64,000 nt of DNA from Marinicauda algicola. Lineage in GTDB: Bacteria; Pseudomonadota; Alphaproteobacteria; Caulobacterales; Maricaulaceae. Under the pieces are notes generated by a model that was not told the origin of the DNA, ran no database searches, and saw nothing but the letters and a program-made list of their open reading frames with translations. The number at the start of each line of letters is the position of its first letter. Positions within the stretch are counted from its first letter, which is position 1. This document shows positions 1-9,998 of this stretch, piece by piece. Made by a program: the position numbers and the translations under genes. Location of the stretch: assembly GCF_017161425.1 (NCBI RefSeq), contig NZ_CP071057.1, forward strand, positions 744,001-808,000, read 5' to 3'.

Positions 1-1
1 G

Positions 2-199
2 TGGAAGTACGTGCTCTTTCACGTGGGCAACACCCACGAGGACACGCAGGGCTGCATCCTCACCGGATCGGCGCCGGCGGTCTTCGACGGAGCGCTGGCC
101 GTCTCCCGCTCGGCCGCTGCCTACGAGGCCGTCTACCCGACCCTTCGCGAGCGCGCGCGGGCGGGCGGGTTTCTGACGATCCTCGATGAGAAGGAGTAG
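2..199 (+). CDS. DUF5675 family protein, C-terminal part (5' end outside window)
   Basis: The reading frame is open at the left edge, so only about 65 C-terminal residues are visible. The segment reads FHVGNTHEDTQGCILTG followed by a conserved Ser/Arg stretch and a short tail, the signature I associate with DUF5675, a small family common in prophages and phage-like islands. The activity is not established. It ends 4 bp before the next gene, which is consistent with one operon with the DUF6527-like gene and the spanin pair, that is, the late or lysis end of a prophage or domesticated phage region. The family call rests on motif recall, not on a search. Confidence 0.6.
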   Translation, partial: WKYVLFHVGNTHEDTQGCILTGSAPAVFDGALAVSRSAAAYEAVYPTLRERARAGGFLTILDEKE

Positions 200-203
200 G
201 GCG

Positions 204-515
204 ATGCCAGGTCCCAACCGCGACAGCGTCCCCGCGCGCTACGTGCCGCCGGAGGCGTTCTACCGGGACGCCCGCCCGGCGCCGGGCGAGTTCACAGTGA
301 AGACCCTGCCGGATGGCTCGCGGCAGCTGCTGGCCATCCTGCCAGGCGACTGCATGTGCACCTGCCCGATCCGCCCGCATGCATCGCCCAGCTGGGAGTT
401 CAATGAAGATCTCGAGAGGCCGACGCTGACGCCCTCGATCCGGGTCAGCGATCCGTTTGACAAAAGCGAGCTTTGGCACGGCTGGCTCCGCGAGGGGAGG
501 TTCGTATCATGCTAG
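204..515 (+). CDS. DUF6527-like phage-associated protein
   Basis: A 103-residue protein. I place the start at the ATG four bases after the preceding stop; an in-frame upstream start would overlap that gene. The core WEFNEDLERPTLTPSI followed by WHGWLREGRF is the pattern of the DUF6527 family, small proteins found in phage late regions and of unknown function. Two cysteines precede the core (residues around 50-54, CMCTC). The 3' end overlaps the next start by 7 bp, which suggests translational coupling with the spanin gene. The function is not known. Confidence 0.6.
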   Translation: MPGPNRDSVPARYVPPEAFYRDARPAPGEFTVKTLPDGSRQLLAILPGDCMCTCPIRPHASPSWEFNEDLERPTLTPSIRVSDPFDKSELWHGWLREGRFVSC

Positions 516-919
516 GCCTTCCGCTTCCCTGGAAGATCGTCGCCGGCGTGGCCGCGGCGGCCATCGCGTTCGGCCTCGGCTGGCAGGTGCGCGGCTGGAA
601 GGAGGCGCGCGCGGATCTGCGCGAGGCCCGGGGCGTGATCCGGGCACAGGACGAGCTCGCACAGAAGCGGGCGCAGACGGTCGGGGCCTGGGCCATCGAA
701 GGCTTTCGCCTCGGCCAGGAAATGGCCGAAGCCGGCCGCACCGAGGCGACCCGCCTCGATACCCTTGGAGACCAAGCCGATGATGAAGCGAGCGCACCTC
801 TTCGCGAGGAGTGGGATCTGCGCGATCAGTATCGCGTGCAGTGCCTGCTCGACCCCGCTTGTGACCCGCGTGGACGAAGCCCCGCCACCGCCGGCCTTCC
901 CGCCGCAGTACCTGACTGA
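509..919 (+). CDS. Rz-like inner-membrane spanin (i-spanin)
   Basis: A 136-residue protein with one N-terminal membrane segment (about residues 6-25, IVAGVAAAAIAFGLGW), then a charged helical region rich in Arg, Glu and Gln: the N-in/C-out topology and periplasmic coiled coil of phage Rz proteins. Spanins join inner and outer membranes at the last step of phage lysis. The best support is context: a second frame starts inside this gene at 780 and encodes a lipoprotein-like, proline-rich product, the nested Rz/Rz1 layout. Sequence identity among spanins is too low to name a family. Other single-pass phage proteins remain possible. Confidence 0.6.
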   Translation: MLGLPLPWKIVAGVAAAAIAFGLGWQVRGWKEARADLREARGVIRAQDELAQKRAQTVGAWAIEGFRLGQEMAEAGRTEATRLDTLGDQADDEASAPLREEWDLRDQYRVQCLLDPACDPRGRSPATAGLPAAVPD

Positions 920-1196
920 GGAGCCGGAGGCCTTCGCCTTCACGCCGCGTCCGGGCCGCGAGATCCTCGACCTCGAGACCGAGGTGCTGCGCGGCGTCCA
1001 GGAGGACCGCGTGCGCCTTGTACGCGAGCGCAACGTCATCGCCTGCATCTGGCGATCCTGGCTGAAGGACCCGTGGGCCGAGCACGGGTGCGGGGTGTCA
1101 GCCGGTCAGGAAGAACAGGACGAGCGCGACCGGGATTCCAAGGACGCCGGCAATCGATCCGCAGACATAGAGCGTGGTCAGCCACTGAGGCGTTGA
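780..1196 (+). CDS. Rz1-like outer-membrane spanin lipoprotein, nested in the i-spanin gene
   Basis: Starts at ATG 780 (a second ATG follows at once; TTG 765 is in frame) inside the Rz-like gene, in the +1 frame relative to it. The N-terminus has a short signal peptide with Cys at residues 20 and 23 (SIACSACS), a plausible though imperfect lipobox, then a PPPP proline run typical of Rz1. At 138 residues it is long for an Rz1. After about residue 105 the composition becomes Gln/Glu/Asp/Arg-rich, and this part lies over a convincing minus-strand gene (1098-1223), so the original stop may have been lost. Confidence 0.5.
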   Translation: MMKRAHLFARSGICAISIACSACSTPLVTRVDEAPPPPAFPPQYLTEEPEAFAFTPRPGREILDLETEVLRGVQEDRVRLVRERNVIACIWRSWLKDPWAEHGCGVSAGQEEQDERDRDSKDAGNRSADIERGQPLRR

Positions 1197-1223
1197 AGGC
1201 GGACGGGCGTGATACAGCGGCAT
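1098..1223 (-). CDS. Small single-pass membrane protein (41 aa), unknown function
   Basis: A 41-residue minus-strand ORF. The ATG at 1223 is preceded on its own strand by CAGGAGAACTCC, a strong Shine-Dalgarno at good distance. The product has a polar, proline-containing N-terminus (MPLYHARPPSTPQW), then a hydrophobic helix from about residue 17 to the end (YVCGSIAGVLGIPVALVLFF). It faces the end of the Rz1-like frame and overlaps it by 99 bp. I do not recognise the family. It could be a phage-encoded micropeptide or a host gene next to the tRNA. Confidence 0.5.
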   Translation of the reverse strand: MPLYHARPPSTPQWLTTLYVCGSIAGVLGIPVALVLFFLTG

Positions 1224-1402
1224 GGAGTTCTCCTGTGATGCCGGTTGAACATGCCCACAGGATCGGGGCCGCCCGATCCGCCGCGCAAGGATGGCGTCCA
1301 GTGTCGACGTGGAAAACTCCGCGAGAGAGGCCGCGCTGGTCGCGGTTATCGAGGCGTGCCGGGGTGAGAGTGTGGCCGGTTTTGTGGCCGGTCTATTCCC
1401 GC

Positions 1403-1417
1403 GTTCGCGAGTCGTTC
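1403..1417. promoter_or_regulatory. Possible LexA box (exact GTTC-N7-GTTC)
   Basis: GTTC GCGAGTC GTTC is an exact match to the alphaproteobacterial LexA consensus. It lies among short repeats (TATTCCCGCG, GTTCCCCGCG, TATTCCCGAA) between the phage-like genes and tRNA-Leu. I see no good promoter overlapping it, and about two matches per 64 kb are expected by chance, so this is weak. The rest of the gap 1224-1490 holds only a repeated GTGGCCGGT and no credible gene. Confidence 0.25.
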
Positions 1418-1450
1418 CCCGCGTATTCCCGAAACTCCTGTTGCCGGTTC

Positions 1451-1480
1451 TTGCACGTTTTCGCCCATATAGCCTAGTAA
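1451..1480 (+). promoter_or_regulatory. Promoter of tRNA-Leu
   Basis: TTGCAC (1451-1456), an 18-bp spacer and TAGTAA (1475-1480) resemble a housekeeping sigma promoter. The predicted start near 1487 is just upstream of the tRNA 5' end. Confidence 0.5.
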
Positions 1481-1490
1481 AACAGGGCGT

Positions 1491-1575
1491 GCGGGTGTGG
1501 CGGAACTGGTAGACGCGCTGGATTTAGGTTCCAGTGGGGAGACCCGTGGAGGTTCGAGTCCTCTCACCCGCACCA
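1491..1575 (+). tRNA. tRNA-Leu (anticodon UAG)
   Basis: An 85-nt cloverleaf with a long variable arm, as expected for a class II tRNA. The acceptor GCGGGTG (1491-1497) pairs with CACCCGC (1565-1571). The anticodon stem CTGGA/TCCAG encloses loop TTTAGGT, giving anticodon TAG. The T-arm carries GGTTCGAGTCC. Discriminator A is at 1572 and the CCA end is encoded at 1573-1575. A promoter lies directly upstream. Confidence 0.97.
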
Positions 1576-1643
1576 GACTGTCACTGCCCCCCCTGCGCCC
1601 GGCGGGCCACAGGCGCGCTCGCGGGACGCTCCGCAGGGCCCGA

Positions 1644-1982
1644 TCAGGCCTGGAACAGCGCCGCGATCAGCAGGACCACCCCGAGTGCGGCGAGCCCGCC
1701 GTGAAGCACGACCACGCCCCTGGGGTGGGTCTGCTTTCTCAGGTGGAACGAGGCCAGGAAGAAGCCTCCCAGCGCGGCGATCACCAGGGCCGCGAGCGCC
1801 CACCAGCCGAGGACGATCCCCGCACCGCGCAGCGCGAGCAGCAGGACGACTATCCCGGCGGCGCCGAGAAGCGCGTGCAGGACGGACAGCCACCAGGGCG
1901 GAAACGCGCCCGACCAGACGCGTGCGGCCATGACGAGGCCGCCGACGGCGGCGATGACGAACAGTCCCAGTGCCAGTTCCAT
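1644..1982 (-). CDS. Four-helix membrane protein, unknown function
   Basis: A 112-residue protein from the ATG at 1982 (start MELALGLFVIAAVGG); the upstream GGGAG on the minus strand supports this start over one 15 codons further out. Four hydrophobic segments at about residues 3-21, 31-50, 57-76 and 90-110 are joined by short loops, one containing FPPWWLSVLHALLG. I do not recognise a named family. It stands alone between tRNA-Leu and tig, transcribed divergently from tig. Confidence 0.7.
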   Translation of the reverse strand: MELALGLFVIAAVGGLVMAARVWSGAFPPWWLSVLHALLGAAGIVVLLLALRGAGIVLGWWALAALVIAALGGFFLASFHLRKQTHPRGVVVLHGGLAALGVVLLIAALFQA

Positions 1983-2137
1983 GACGTGCTCCCAGACGGC
2001 TTGCGGACGATCGGCCTCTCGCGTCATGAACGGCGGTGCGAACCGAACGTTCCCGGCGCCGCTCCGGGCACAGGCGGCCGCTGAGGGAGCGGATTGCCCG
2101 GGGCGCGGCGGACAGCACGGTCAACCGCCCCGGCCCG

Positions 2138-2166
2138 TTGCGTCGGCAAATGCCCCGTGACATAAC
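2138..2166 (+). promoter_or_regulatory. Candidate promoter of tig
   Basis: TTGCGT (2138-2143), a 17-bp spacer and CATAAC (2161-2166), giving a leader of about 113 nt before the tig ATG. It is the best housekeeping-type match in the 303-bp gap 1983-2285, which otherwise shows no gene. Confidence 0.35.
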
Positions 2167-2285
2167 GCGCGCTCGTTTTCACTGACAGGCGCGCATGACG
2201 GTCAGCTCATGGGCTCGCCTGGCCCGTGGTTATCCAACCGTCCGACGCCGCCTACCGGCCCAATAACAAGCAAGGCCTCGCCATC

Positions 2286-3845
2286 ATGAACGTCGCTGAA
2301 AAAACCTCCAAAGGTCTCTCCCGCGTCTACGAGGTGACCGTGCCCGCCGCGGACCTCGACAAGCGCCTCTCGGCCAAGATCGAGGAAATCCGCCCGCAGG
2401 TGCGCCTGAAGGGCTTCCGTCCCGGCAAGGTCCCGGCCGCGCACATCCGCAAGATGTTCGGCACCTCGATCATGGGCGACATCCTGCAGGAGCTCGTGCC
2501 CCAGACCACGCAGGAGCTGCTGGAAGAGCGCAAGCTGCGCCCGGCCAACCAGCCGAACGTGGACGTGAAGTCGGATGCCGAAGAGGTCCTGAAGGAGGGC
2601 AAGGACTTCACCTTCGAGGTCAGTCTCGAGGTGATGCCCGATTTCGAGACGATCGATGCGAAGACCCTCAAGATCGAAAAGCCGGTCGCTCCGGTCGCCG
2701 ACGAACAGGTCGAGGAAGCGCTCGGGGAACTCGCCCAGCAGACACGGTCCTACGAGTCCCGCAAGAAGGGCGCGAAGGCGCAGGAGGGCGACAAGCTCGT
2801 CATCGATTTCGTCGGCAAGATCGACGGCGAGGCGTTCCAGGGCGGTTCGGCGGAAGACGCCGAGCTGGTGCTGGGTTCGGGCCAGTTCATCCCCGGTTTC
2901 GAGGATCAGCTGGTCGGTGCCAAGGCCGGCGACGAGGTCGAGGTCAAGGTGACCTTCCCGGAGGACTACCAGGCCAAGCAGCTCGCCGGCAAGGAAGCCG
3001 TGTTCGAGACCACGGTGAAGGATGTCCAGGCGCCGGCCGAGACCAGGATCGACGACGATCTCGCGAAGAATTTCGGCCTGTCCGACCTCGGTGCGCTGAA
3101 AGAGGCCCTGAAGGGCCGCTTCGAGACCGAGCACAAGCAGGCTTCGCGCCTCAAGGTGAAGCGCCAGATTCTCGACCAGCTCGACGAGGCGCACAAGGAA
3201 ATCGACCTGCCGTCGGGCATGGTCGAGCAGGAATTCGCGCAGATCTGGGCCCAGGTCGAGGAAGCCAAGAAGAAGGGCGAGCTCGAGCCTGAGGACCAGG
3301 ACAAGTCCGATGACGAGCTCAAGACGGAATACCGCGCCATCGCGGAGCGCCGCGTGCGCCTCGGGCTGGTGCTCGCCGAGATGGGCCGCGTGGCCAGGGT
3401 CGAGGTCTCGCAGGAAGAACTCGCCCGTGCCGTGAACCAGGAGGCCAGCCGCTTCCCGGGCCAGGAGCGCCAGGTCGTCGACTACTTCCAGAAGAACCCG
3501 CAGGCCCTGCAGTCCCTGCGCGCGCCGATCTACGAGGAGAAGGTGATCGACTACATCCTCGAGCTCGCCGACGTGACCGAGAAGCAGGTCGACCGCGAGA
3601 CCCTGTTCGAGGAGGAGGACGAGGAGGCCGCCGAGAAGAAGGCCGCCAAGAAGTCCTCCAAGAAGGCGGCGGCCAAGAAGGCCCCGGCGAAGAAAAAGGC
3701 CGAAGCCTCGGGAGACGAGCCGGCCAAGAAGCCGGCGAAGAAGTCCGCCGCCAAGAAGGAAGAGGACGAGGCTCCGGCCAAGTCCGAAGCCAAGAAGCCG
3801 GCCAAGAAGGCTCCTGCCAAAAAGGCCTCGGCCAAGAAGGACTAG
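2286..3845 (+). CDS. tig: Trigger factor, ribosome-associated chaperone with lysine-rich tail
   Basis: A 519-residue protein; trigger factors are usually about 430-460. The ATG at 2286 gives the classic start [20 protein letters not shown]; an in-frame upstream start adds 20 non-conserved residues. Order: N-terminal ribosome-binding domain with the [17 protein letters not shown] region (about 40-60), the FKBP-type PPIase domain (about 155-240, [16 protein letters not shown]), then the C-terminal helical chaperone domain to about 445. Residues 448-519 form a disordered Lys/Ala/Pro tail of AAKK-type repeats broken by acidic patches, like histone H1 C-termini. It heads the tig-clpP-clpX-lon cluster and binds nascent chains at the ribosomal exit tunnel. 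Confidence 0.97.
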   Translation: MNVAEKTSKGLSRVYEVTVPAADLDKRLSAKIEEIRPQVRLKGFRPGKVPAAHIRKMFGTSIMGDILQELVPQTTQELLEERKLRPANQPNVDVKSDAEEVLKEGKDFTFEVSLEVMPDFETIDAKTLKIEKPVAPVADEQVEEALGELAQQTRSYESRKKGAKAQEGDKLVIDFVGKIDGEAFQGGSAEDAELVLGSGQFIPGFEDQLVGAKAGDEVEVKVTFPEDYQAKQLAGKEAVFETTVKDVQAPAETRIDDDLAKNFGLSDLGALKEALKGRFETEHKQASRLKVKRQILDQLDEAHKEIDLPSGMVEQEFAQIWAQVEEAKKKGELEPEDQDKSDDELKTEYRAIAERRVRLGLVLAEMGRVARVEVSQEELARAVNQEASRFPGQERQVVDYFQKNPQALQSLRAPIYEEKVIDYILELADVTEKQVDRETLFEEEDEEAAEKKAAKKSSKKAAAKKAPAKKKAEASGDEPAKKPAKKSAAKKEEDEAPAKSEAKKPAKKAPAKKASAKKD

Positions 3846-3942
3846 CGCGGTCCCGGCGGGCGGGTGCTGCTCTTGCCGCTTCCATGCGGCTTGCGCGCAC
3901 CCGCGCCCCTTGCCAAAGTCCGCTTCGAATCCGATCTAACCG

Positions 3943-3966
3943 ACACCTGCCGGTCCCGGCAGGTGT
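3943..3966 (+). terminator. Hairpin between tig and clpP (terminator or clpP leader element)
   Basis: A perfect 10-bp stem, ACACCTGCCG (3943-3952) and CGGCAGGTGT (3957-3966), with loop GTCC, followed by the weak T-rich run TTCCCGTTTT. It ends 28 bp before the clpP ATG, so it may end tig transcripts or fold in the clpP 5' leader. Confidence 0.5.
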
Positions 3967-3994
3967 TTCCCGTTTTCCCTGGAGTACGCGAGCG

Positions 3995-4612
3995 ATGAAA
4001 GATCCTCAGGAGATGATGAGCAGCCTCGTTCCGATGGTCGTCGAGCAGACGAGCCGCGGCGAGCGTGCCTTCGACATCTATTCGCGGCTCCTGAAGGAGC
4101 GGATCGTCTTCGTGACCGGGCCGATCGAGGATCACATGGCGAGCCTGATGGTCGCCCAGCTCCTCTATCTGGAATCGGAGAACCCGAAGAAGGAGATCGC
4201 GATGTACATCAACTCGCCGGGCGGGGTGGTGACGAGCGGTCTCGCGATCTACGACACCATGCAGTACATCCGCTGCCCCGTCGCGACGGCGTGCATCGGC
4301 ATGGCGGCCTCGATGGGCTCGCTCCTGCTTGCCGGCGGCGAGAAGGGCATGCGATTCGCAACGCCGAACGCGCGCATCATGCTGCACCAGCCCTCCGGCG
4401 GCTTCCGCGGCACCGCGGCCGACATCGAGCGGCACGGCGAGGACATCCTGAAGATGAAGCGCCGGATGATCGACATCTACGTCAGGCATACCGGCCAGGA
4501 TCTGGCGACCGTGGAGAAGACGCTCGACCGCGACTTCTTCATGAACGCGCAGGAGGCCAGGGATTTCGGCATCGTGGACAGCGTCTACGAGAGCCGGGGC
4601 AGCGAGGCCTGA
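3995..4612 (+). CDS. clpP: ATP-dependent Clp protease proteolytic subunit
   Basis: 205 residues, the normal ClpP length. The ATG at 3995 follows CTGGAG at about 10 nt spacing; a longer frame upstream is not conserved. The catalytic triad is visible as Ser106 (GMAASMGS), His131 (MLHQPSGG) and Asp180 (LDRDFFM). [10 protein letters not shown] (71-80) forms the oxyanion and handle region. The 14-mer serine protease works with the ClpX unfoldase encoded downstream. In Caulobacter the ClpXP protease drives cell-cycle proteolysis; that role here is inferred from lineage. Confidence 0.98.
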   Translation: MKDPQEMMSSLVPMVVEQTSRGERAFDIYSRLLKERIVFVTGPIEDHMASLMVAQLLYLESENPKKEIAMYINSPGGVVTSGLAIYDTMQYIRCPVATACIGMAASMGSLLLAGGEKGMRFATPNARIMLHQPSGGFRGTAADIERHGEDILKMKRRMIDIYVRHTGQDLATVEKTLDRDFFMNAQEARDFGIVDSVYESRGSEA

Positions 4613-4657
4613 GGCCTCACCCATCTCACAGCGCTTGGCCGGGGAAAACGTCCCGTG

Positions 4658-4680
4658 CCGGATGCATGAGCGGCATCCGG
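4658..4680 (+). terminator. Hairpin downstream of clpP
   Basis: Stem CCGGATGC (4658-4665) and GCATCCGG (4673-4680), loop ATGAGCG, followed by TGCTTGATC. There is no strong T-run. It is a plausible end for clpP transcription and implies a separate clpX promoter somewhere in 4681-4859, where I find no clear consensus. Confidence 0.4.
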
Positions 4681-4859
4681 TGCTTGATCGTACGCGCCGG
4701 CCTGTGATCGAATGTTATTCAGCTTGGCAACGTTTCGCTAATGTCCGGCCCTGATCTTGCTACGGTGAGGACGCGTCCTCAGATGTGGCCGGGACCGGAC
4801 AGGCTGCGGGACGCCAAGCGGCAGGCGCGGCGGTGCTGCGCCGGACGAACGGAGCGACC

Positions 4860-6143
4860 ATGACCAAGGCAACCGAAGGCGACGGAAAGAGCACGCTGTA
4901 CTGCTCGTTCTGCGGCAAGAGCCAGCACGAGGTCCGCAAGCTTATCGCGGGGCCGACGGTCTTCATCTGCGATGAGTGCGTCGAGCTGTGCATGGACATC
5001 ATCCGCGAGGAGAACAAGTCCTCGCTGGTGAAGTCGAAGGAGGGCGTGCCGACCCCGCAGGAAATCTTCCAGGTTCTGGAGGATTACGTGATCGGCCAGG
5101 CCCACGCCAAGCGCGTGCTGGCGGTCGCCGTGCACAACCATTACAAGCGGCTCAATCACACCAGCGCGCACCAGGATGTCGAACTCTCGAAATCGAACAT
5201 CCTGCTCGTCGGCCCGACGGGCTGCGGCAAGACGCTGCTCGCTCAGACTCTGGCGCGCATCCTGGACGTGCCGTTCACCATGGCCGACGCGACGACGCTG
5301 ACCGAGGCGGGCTATGTCGGCGAGGACGTGGAGAACATCATCCTGAAGCTGCTGCAGGCCTCCGACTACAATGTCGAGCGCGCGCAGCGTGGCATCGTCT
5401 ATATCGACGAGATCGACAAGATTTCCCGCAAGTCCGACAATCCCTCGATCACGCGCGACGTGTCCGGCGAGGGCGTGCAGCAGGCGCTTCTGAAGATCAT
5501 GGAGGGCACCACGGCCTCCGTGCCGCCGCAGGGCGGGCGCAAGCACCCCCAGCAGGAATTCCTGCAGGTGGACACCACCAACATCCTGTTCATCGTCGGC
5601 GGCGCGTTCGCCGGACTCGAAAAGATCATCGCCCAGCGCGGCAAGGGCAGCGCGGTCGGCTTCGGTGCCGATGTGCGCGATCCCGAGGAACGCCGCCAGG
5701 GCGAGGTTCTGCGCGATGTCGAACCGGACGACCTGACCAAGTTCGGCCTGATCCCGGAATTCGTCGGCCGTCTTCCCGTCATCGCGACGCTGGAAGATCT
5801 CGACGAGCCGGCGCTCGTCCAGATCCTGACCGCGCCGAAGAACGCGCTCGTCAAGCAGTACCAGCGCCTGTTCGAGATGGAGGGCACGGGCCTGTCCTTC
5901 ACCGAGGACGCGCTGCTGGCGATCGCCCGCAAGGCGATCACGCGCAAGACCGGCGCGCGCGGCCTGCGCTCGATCATGGAAGGCATCCTGCTGGAGACCA
6001 TGTTCGACCTGCCCTCGCTCGAGGGCGTGGAAGAGGTCGTGGTCAACGCCGAGGTCGTCGAGGGCAATGCCAAGCCGCTCTACATCTACGCCGAGCGCAA
6101 GAAGAGCGAGGAAGCCGCGAGCGGCGGGAAGAAGGGCGCGTAA
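4860..6143 (+). CDS. clpX: ClpX, AAA+ unfoldase subunit of ClpXP
   Basis: 427 residues. The ATG at 4860 gives [20 protein letters not shown], the usual N-terminus. The zinc-binding domain uses Cys15, Cys18, Cys37 and Cys40. Walker A is GPTGCGKT (118-125), with the pore-loop GYVGEDVE segment, Walker B as IVYIDEIDK and sensor-2 as TGARGLRS near the end. It recognises tagged or adaptor-delivered substrates, unfolds them with ATP and feeds them to ClpP. It lies 247 bp after clpP and ends at a strong terminator. Confidence 0.98.
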   Translation: MTKATEGDGKSTLYCSFCGKSQHEVRKLIAGPTVFICDECVELCMDIIREENKSSLVKSKEGVPTPQEIFQVLEDYVIGQAHAKRVLAVAVHNHYKRLNHTSAHQDVELSKSNILLVGPTGCGKTLLAQTLARILDVPFTMADATTLTEAGYVGEDVENIILKLLQASDYNVERAQRGIVYIDEIDKISRKSDNPSITRDVSGEGVQQALLKIMEGTTASVPPQGGRKHPQQEFLQVDTTNILFIVGGAFAGLEKIIAQRGKGSAVGFGADVRDPEERRQGEVLRDVEPDDLTKFGLIPEFVGRLPVIATLEDLDEPALVQILTAPKNALVKQYQRLFEMEGTGLSFTEDALLAIARKAITRKTGARGLRSIMEGILLETMFDLPSLEGVEEVVVNAEVVEGNAKPLYIYAERKKSEEAASGGKKGA

Positions 6144-6176
6144 GCCGCGCTTTTCCCCAAGCCATTGAAATAGAAG

Positions 6177-6209
6177 GCGCCGGCGCGGGTCTCGCGCCGG
6201 CGCTTTTTT
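6177..6209 (+). terminator. Rho-independent terminator of clpX
   Basis: Perfect 11-bp stem GCGCCGGCGCG (6177-6187) and CGCGCCGGCGC (6193-6203), loop GGTCT, then six T residues (6204-6209). Confidence 0.95.
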
Positions 6210-6393
6210 CAGCGTGCCGGCGCTTCGCACGCACCCGGAAAGCTTGAACAGGCCGGTTGCGGCTTCCACTTGTTAGAAGACGCGAAGCGGGGGAGGCTAT
6301 GACACCCTCGCCAGTCTCTAGCCATTGCCGGCGCCACGCATGGGCCGGCCGTTCCGGGCTCGATGCGAGCCGGGACGCATGAGGAGAGAGTTG

Positions 6394-8790
<2,397 letters not shown>

Positions 8791-8812
8791 GCCCGTCCCG
8801 AGCCGTAACGAC

Positions 8813-8845
8813 AAGCCCCCGGCTCCGGCCGGGGGCTTTCTTGTT
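8813..8845 (+). terminator. Rho-independent terminator of lon
   Basis: 11-bp stem AAGCCCCCGGC (8813-8823) and GCCGGGGGCTT (8828-8838), tetraloop TCCG, followed by TCTTGTTT. Confidence 0.9.
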
Positions 8846-8863
8846 TGCGGGGCCGCTCGCATG

Positions 8864-8893
8864 AAGGCCTCCGGCGTGACCGTCGGAGGCCTT
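8864..8893. repeat. Inverted repeat between lon and the aminotransferase
   Basis: AAGGCCTCCG (8864-8873) and CGGAGGCCTT (8884-8893) around a 10-nt loop, just after the lon terminator. It may be a second terminator or an operator. The rest of the 305-bp gap 8791-9095 shows no gene or clear promoter. Confidence 0.5.
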
Positions 8894-9095
8894 CGCGTTC
8901 CGGCCCGTCGGCAGGTTTTCAGTGCGTTTGCGGATGCGAACCGCTGCGGCCGGGAACTGACTGCGAAACCGCACGCGGGCGGGCAGGGTTCCGGACCCGG
9001 CGCTATTCCGGCAGCCCGCGCGATGGGCTAGCCTCGCGCCGTGCGCATCGAGTCGAGAGCGGCCGGCGCGAGAGGCGCAAGTCCCGGAGGCCGAG

Positions 9096-9995
9096 ATGGC
9101 GCAAATTCCTTCCTTCGACGACCGTGACGGATTTATCCATGTCGACGGCGAGCTCGTGCCCTGGCGCGAGGCGCGCACGCACCTGCTGACGCATGCGCTG
9201 CACTATTCCTCCTCGGTGTTCGAGGGCGAGCGCGCCTATGGCGGGCGGATATTCCGCTCGCGCGAACATTCGCAGCGCCTGCTGCGATCGGCCGAGGCGA
9301 TCTTCCTGCCGATGCGCGTCGGCGTGGAGGAGATCGAGCGGGCCAAGTACGAGGTGCTGGAGGCCAACGGCTTTTCCGACGCCTATGTGCGGGCGTTCGC
9401 CTTTCGTGGATCGCGCAAGATGGGCGTCGATGCGAGGGAGGGCGGTCCGGCCCATTTCGCCGTCGCGGCCTGGACCGACTGGGCGAGCTATTTCGATCCC
9501 GACAGGCGCGCGGCCGGCATCGACCTTGTCACGGTTCCGACCCGGCGCCCGCCGCCCCAATGCATGCGCGTCCAGGCCAAGGCCGCCGGCAACTACCAGA
9601 TCTCCATCTGCGCAAAGGCCGAGGCCCAGGCGATGGGCGCCTTCGACGCGCTGATGCTCGACTGGGAGGGCCATGTCGCCGAATCGAGCGGGGCCAACAT
9701 CTTCTTCATCAAGGACGGGATGCTTGTCACGCCGAAGGCGGACCGCTTCCTGGACGGCCTGACGCGCCAGACCGTGATCGAGATGTGCCGGGAAAGCGGC
9801 TGGCGAGTCGAGGACCAGCGCCGCGTCTCGCCGGAGGAGCTCCTGTCCGCCGACGAGGTGTTCCTGACCGGCTCGGCGGTCGAGGTGACGCCGGTGCGCC
9901 AGATCACCCACGAAGGCCAGAGTTACGAGTTCGGGACCGAGGGGCATGGCCTCGAGATCGCTGCGGCCTACGCCGAGCGGGTGCGCGCGCGCTGA
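9096..9995 (+). CDS. ilvE: Branched-chain amino acid aminotransferase (class IV, PLP)
   Basis: 299 residues, start ATG after CCCGGAGG. The family pattern is clear: ALHYSSSVFEGERAYGG (34-50), the PLP lysine in KAAGNYQIS (Lys162), and EGHVAESSGANIFFI, the E-x3-E-x4-N PLP-phosphate region. DGLTRQTVIEM and FLTGSAVEVTPV near the C-terminus also fit. It reversibly transfers the amino group between Leu/Ile/Val keto acids and glutamate. D-amino-acid transaminase and aminodeoxychorismate lyase share the fold, but spacing and motifs favour IlvE. It is monocistronic, convergent with the next gene. Confidence 0.88.
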   Translation: MAQIPSFDDRDGFIHVDGELVPWREARTHLLTHALHYSSSVFEGERAYGGRIFRSREHSQRLLRSAEAIFLPMRVGVEEIERAKYEVLEANGFSDAYVRAFAFRGSRKMGVDAREGGPAHFAVAAWTDWASYFDPDRRAAGIDLVTVPTRRPPPQCMRVQAKAAGNYQISICAKAEAQAMGAFDALMLDWEGHVAESSGANIFFIKDGMLVTPKADRFLDGLTRQTVIEMCRESGWRVEDQRRVSPEELLSADEVFLTGSAVEVTPVRQITHEGQSYEFGTEGHGLEIAAAYAERVRAR

Positions 9996-9998
9996 GGC

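Noticed and set aside
1291-1512. Plus-strand 73-codon frame running into tRNA-Leu
   Set aside because: It overlaps the tRNA gene and its promoter, has no RBS and no recognisable motif.
1491-1575. tRNA-Leu as the attachment site of the phage-like region
   Set aside because: Integrases normally recombine at the tRNA 3' end, and the phage-like genes lie on the 5' side. No integrase or duplicated tRNA fragment is visible.
3319-3900. Minus-strand frame with Pro/Arg/Ser repeats opposite the end of tig
   Set aside because: It is the antisense of the AAKK repeats in the trigger factor tail, not an independent repetitive protein.
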